A program made the position numbers and the translations under genes. A stretch of DNA of 64,000 nucleotides from positions 33,624-97,623 of the forward strand of contig NZ_BMOC01000013.1 in the NCBI RefSeq assembly GCF_014646875.1, in the 5' to 3' direction. This DNA comes from Halobellus salinus. Its GTDB lineage: Archaea > Halobacteriota > Halobacteria > Halobacteriales > Haloferacaceae. Of the stretch, positions 63,194-64,000 are shown in pieces. Numbering within the stretch: the first letter of the stretch is position 1; every line of letters starts with the position of its first letter. The notes beneath the pieces were generated by a model, which searched no databases, had not been told where the DNA came from, and worked only from the letters and a program-made list of their open reading frames with translations.

Positions 63194-64000
63194 ATGTACT
63201 ACGCCTACAAGTACCGTCTCAAGCCGTCCGACGCCCACCGTGAGGAGTTGGACCGCCACCGAGACATTTGTAGGCAACTCTACAACCACACGCTCTACCG
63301 CCTCAACGAGTACCAAGACGAACACGGCGAACTGCCGTCCATAACCACCCTGCGGTCGGAACTGCCCAACCTCAAAACGTGGTGGGACGGCCTCACGGAC
63401 GTGTACTCGAAGGTTCTCCAAACCGTCGTAGAACGCCTGTTCGACAATCTCAAAGGACTATCGGCGCTCAAGCAGAACGGCTACGGCGTCGGTCAACTCA
63501 AGTGGAAGCCGCCACGAGAGTTCCGCAGTTTCACGTACAGTCAGTCTGGCTTCAAGCTCGACAAGAAGGGCGGTCAGACTGTGCTGTCACTCTCGAAACT
63601 CGCGGACATACCGATTCGGCTTCACCGCGCCATTCCCGACGACGCCACGGTCAAGCAGGTCACGGTCAAGAAGGAACCGACGGGCGAGTGGTTCGCCACC
63701 TTCGGCGTCCAAATGGACCGTGAACCGCCCGAACCGCCTGAGAATCCCGAGAAGTGCGTCGGTATCGACGTGGGGATTCTCAAGTACGCCCACGACACCG
63801 ACGGCACGGCGGTCGGGTCGCTTGACCTCGCGGACGAACGGGAGCGACTGGAGCGCGAGCAACGGAAGCTCTCGCGGAAGCAACACGGGTCGAACAACTA
63901 CGAGGAGCAACGGCGGCGAGTTGCGGAGTGTTATGGCGACCTCCGTCGGAAGCGCCGCGACTTCTTGCATAAGCTCTCGAAGTACTACGCTCGGGAGTAC
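63194..64000 (+). CDS. tnpB: TnpB, RNA-guided nuclease, 5' part
   Basis: TnpB is the IS605-encoded, OmegaRNA-guided DNA nuclease related to Cas12. The 269 codons seen run open to the window end. The protein begins MYYAYKYRLKPSDAHREELD and has the N-terminal wedge/REC region and the first RuvC motif in CVGIDVGILKYA (D192). The remaining RuvC Glu and Asp and the zinc ribbon would follow beyond the window. It starts 6 bases after tnpA. Confidence 0.93.
   Translation, partial: MYYAYKYRLKPSDAHREELDRHRDICRQLYNHTLYRLNEYQDEHGELPSITTLRSELPNLKTWWDGLTDVYSKVLQTVVERLFDNLKGLSALKQNGYGVGQLKWKPPREFRSFTYSQSGFKLDKKGGQTVLSLSKLADIPIRLHRAIPDDATVKQVTVKKEPTGEWFATFGVQMDREPPEPPENPEKCVGIDVGILKYAHDTDGTAVGSLDLADERERLEREQRKLSRKQHGSNNYEEQRRRVAECYGDLRRKRRDFLHKLSKYYAREY

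Larger units (their letters stand above)
62750..64000 (+). mobile_element. IS200/IS605-family insertion sequence, cut by window edge
   Basis: A tnpA-tnpB pair in the same orientation with a 6-base gap defines an IS605-type element. The left end is probably near 62750, after which an AT-rich stretch (TTTTTTCAGTAGGGTAG) precedes tnpA; the exact border cannot be fixed without the other end. The right end, including the guide-RNA region for TnpB, is outside the window. Confidence 0.85.

Overview
The window is chromosomal DNA of a haloarchaeon (class Halobacteria). It is very GC-rich outside a few islands and the proteins are strongly acidic. It carries archaeal information-processing genes (TFB, SRP19, Gar1, RNase P proteins Rpp30 and Pop5, proteasome alpha subunit, NreA) and Tat-dependent lipoproteins with RR motifs. 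TATA boxes lie about 25-30 bases before start codons, so leaderless transcripts are likely. I cannot name the genus from this; a Haloferacales-type organism is only a guess. I saw no rRNA, tRNA or CRISPR array.

Layout. 0-0.7 kb: a decayed methyltransferase gene broken by an 80-bp palindromic element and a triplicated 30-bp repeat. 0.7-9.5 kb: core genes (SurE, Rsm22-like methyltransferase, prephenate dehydrogenase, M24 peptidase, SRP19, Gar1, presenilin-like protease, PUA protein, NYN protein). 9.6-11.4 kb: a lipoprotein pseudogene whose signal peptide is split by a second copy of the palindrome. 11.9-17.8 kb: a tightly packed lysine operon of the succinylated DAP branch (dapA-dapB-dapD-lysA-dapF-dapE). 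17.9-20.6 kb: Rpp30, a methyltransferase, Pop5 and the proteasome alpha subunit. 21-29.8 kb: mixed core genes (HTH regulator, NRDE protein, UspA, NreA, TRAM protein, radical SAM, acetyltransferase, 3-dehydroquinate synthase II).

30.3-43.7 kb: a catabolic island flanked by AT-rich non-coding DNA. It holds an ABC sugar/polyol importer, two zinc alcohol/polyol dehydrogenases, two short-chain dehydrogenases, a PfkB kinase, a class I aldolase and a DeoR/GlpR-type regulator. The set fits import of a polyol or sugar, oxidation to a ketose, phosphorylation and aldol cleavage. The substrate cannot be read from the sequence.

44.5-64 kb: TFB, a cobalamin-type binding protein, an XTP/ITP phosphatase, an AglD-like glycosyltransferase with the third palindrome copy upstream, then a run of membrane and envelope genes: an exported-looking HTH protein, SPFH, a propeller lipoprotein, NfeD, a 7TM histidine kinase, and a membrane-anchored degenerate Mrr-like protein paired with a surface glycoprotein. 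Pyruvate kinase and MfnA follow. An IS200/IS605 element (tnpA plus a tnpB cut by the window edge) closes the window.

Two families of short dispersed elements stand out: the 80-bp palindrome (three copies, two of them inside broken genes) and a 78-bp element with inverted ends (two copies). A 34-bp GAGCG-rich intergenic motif occurs three times.
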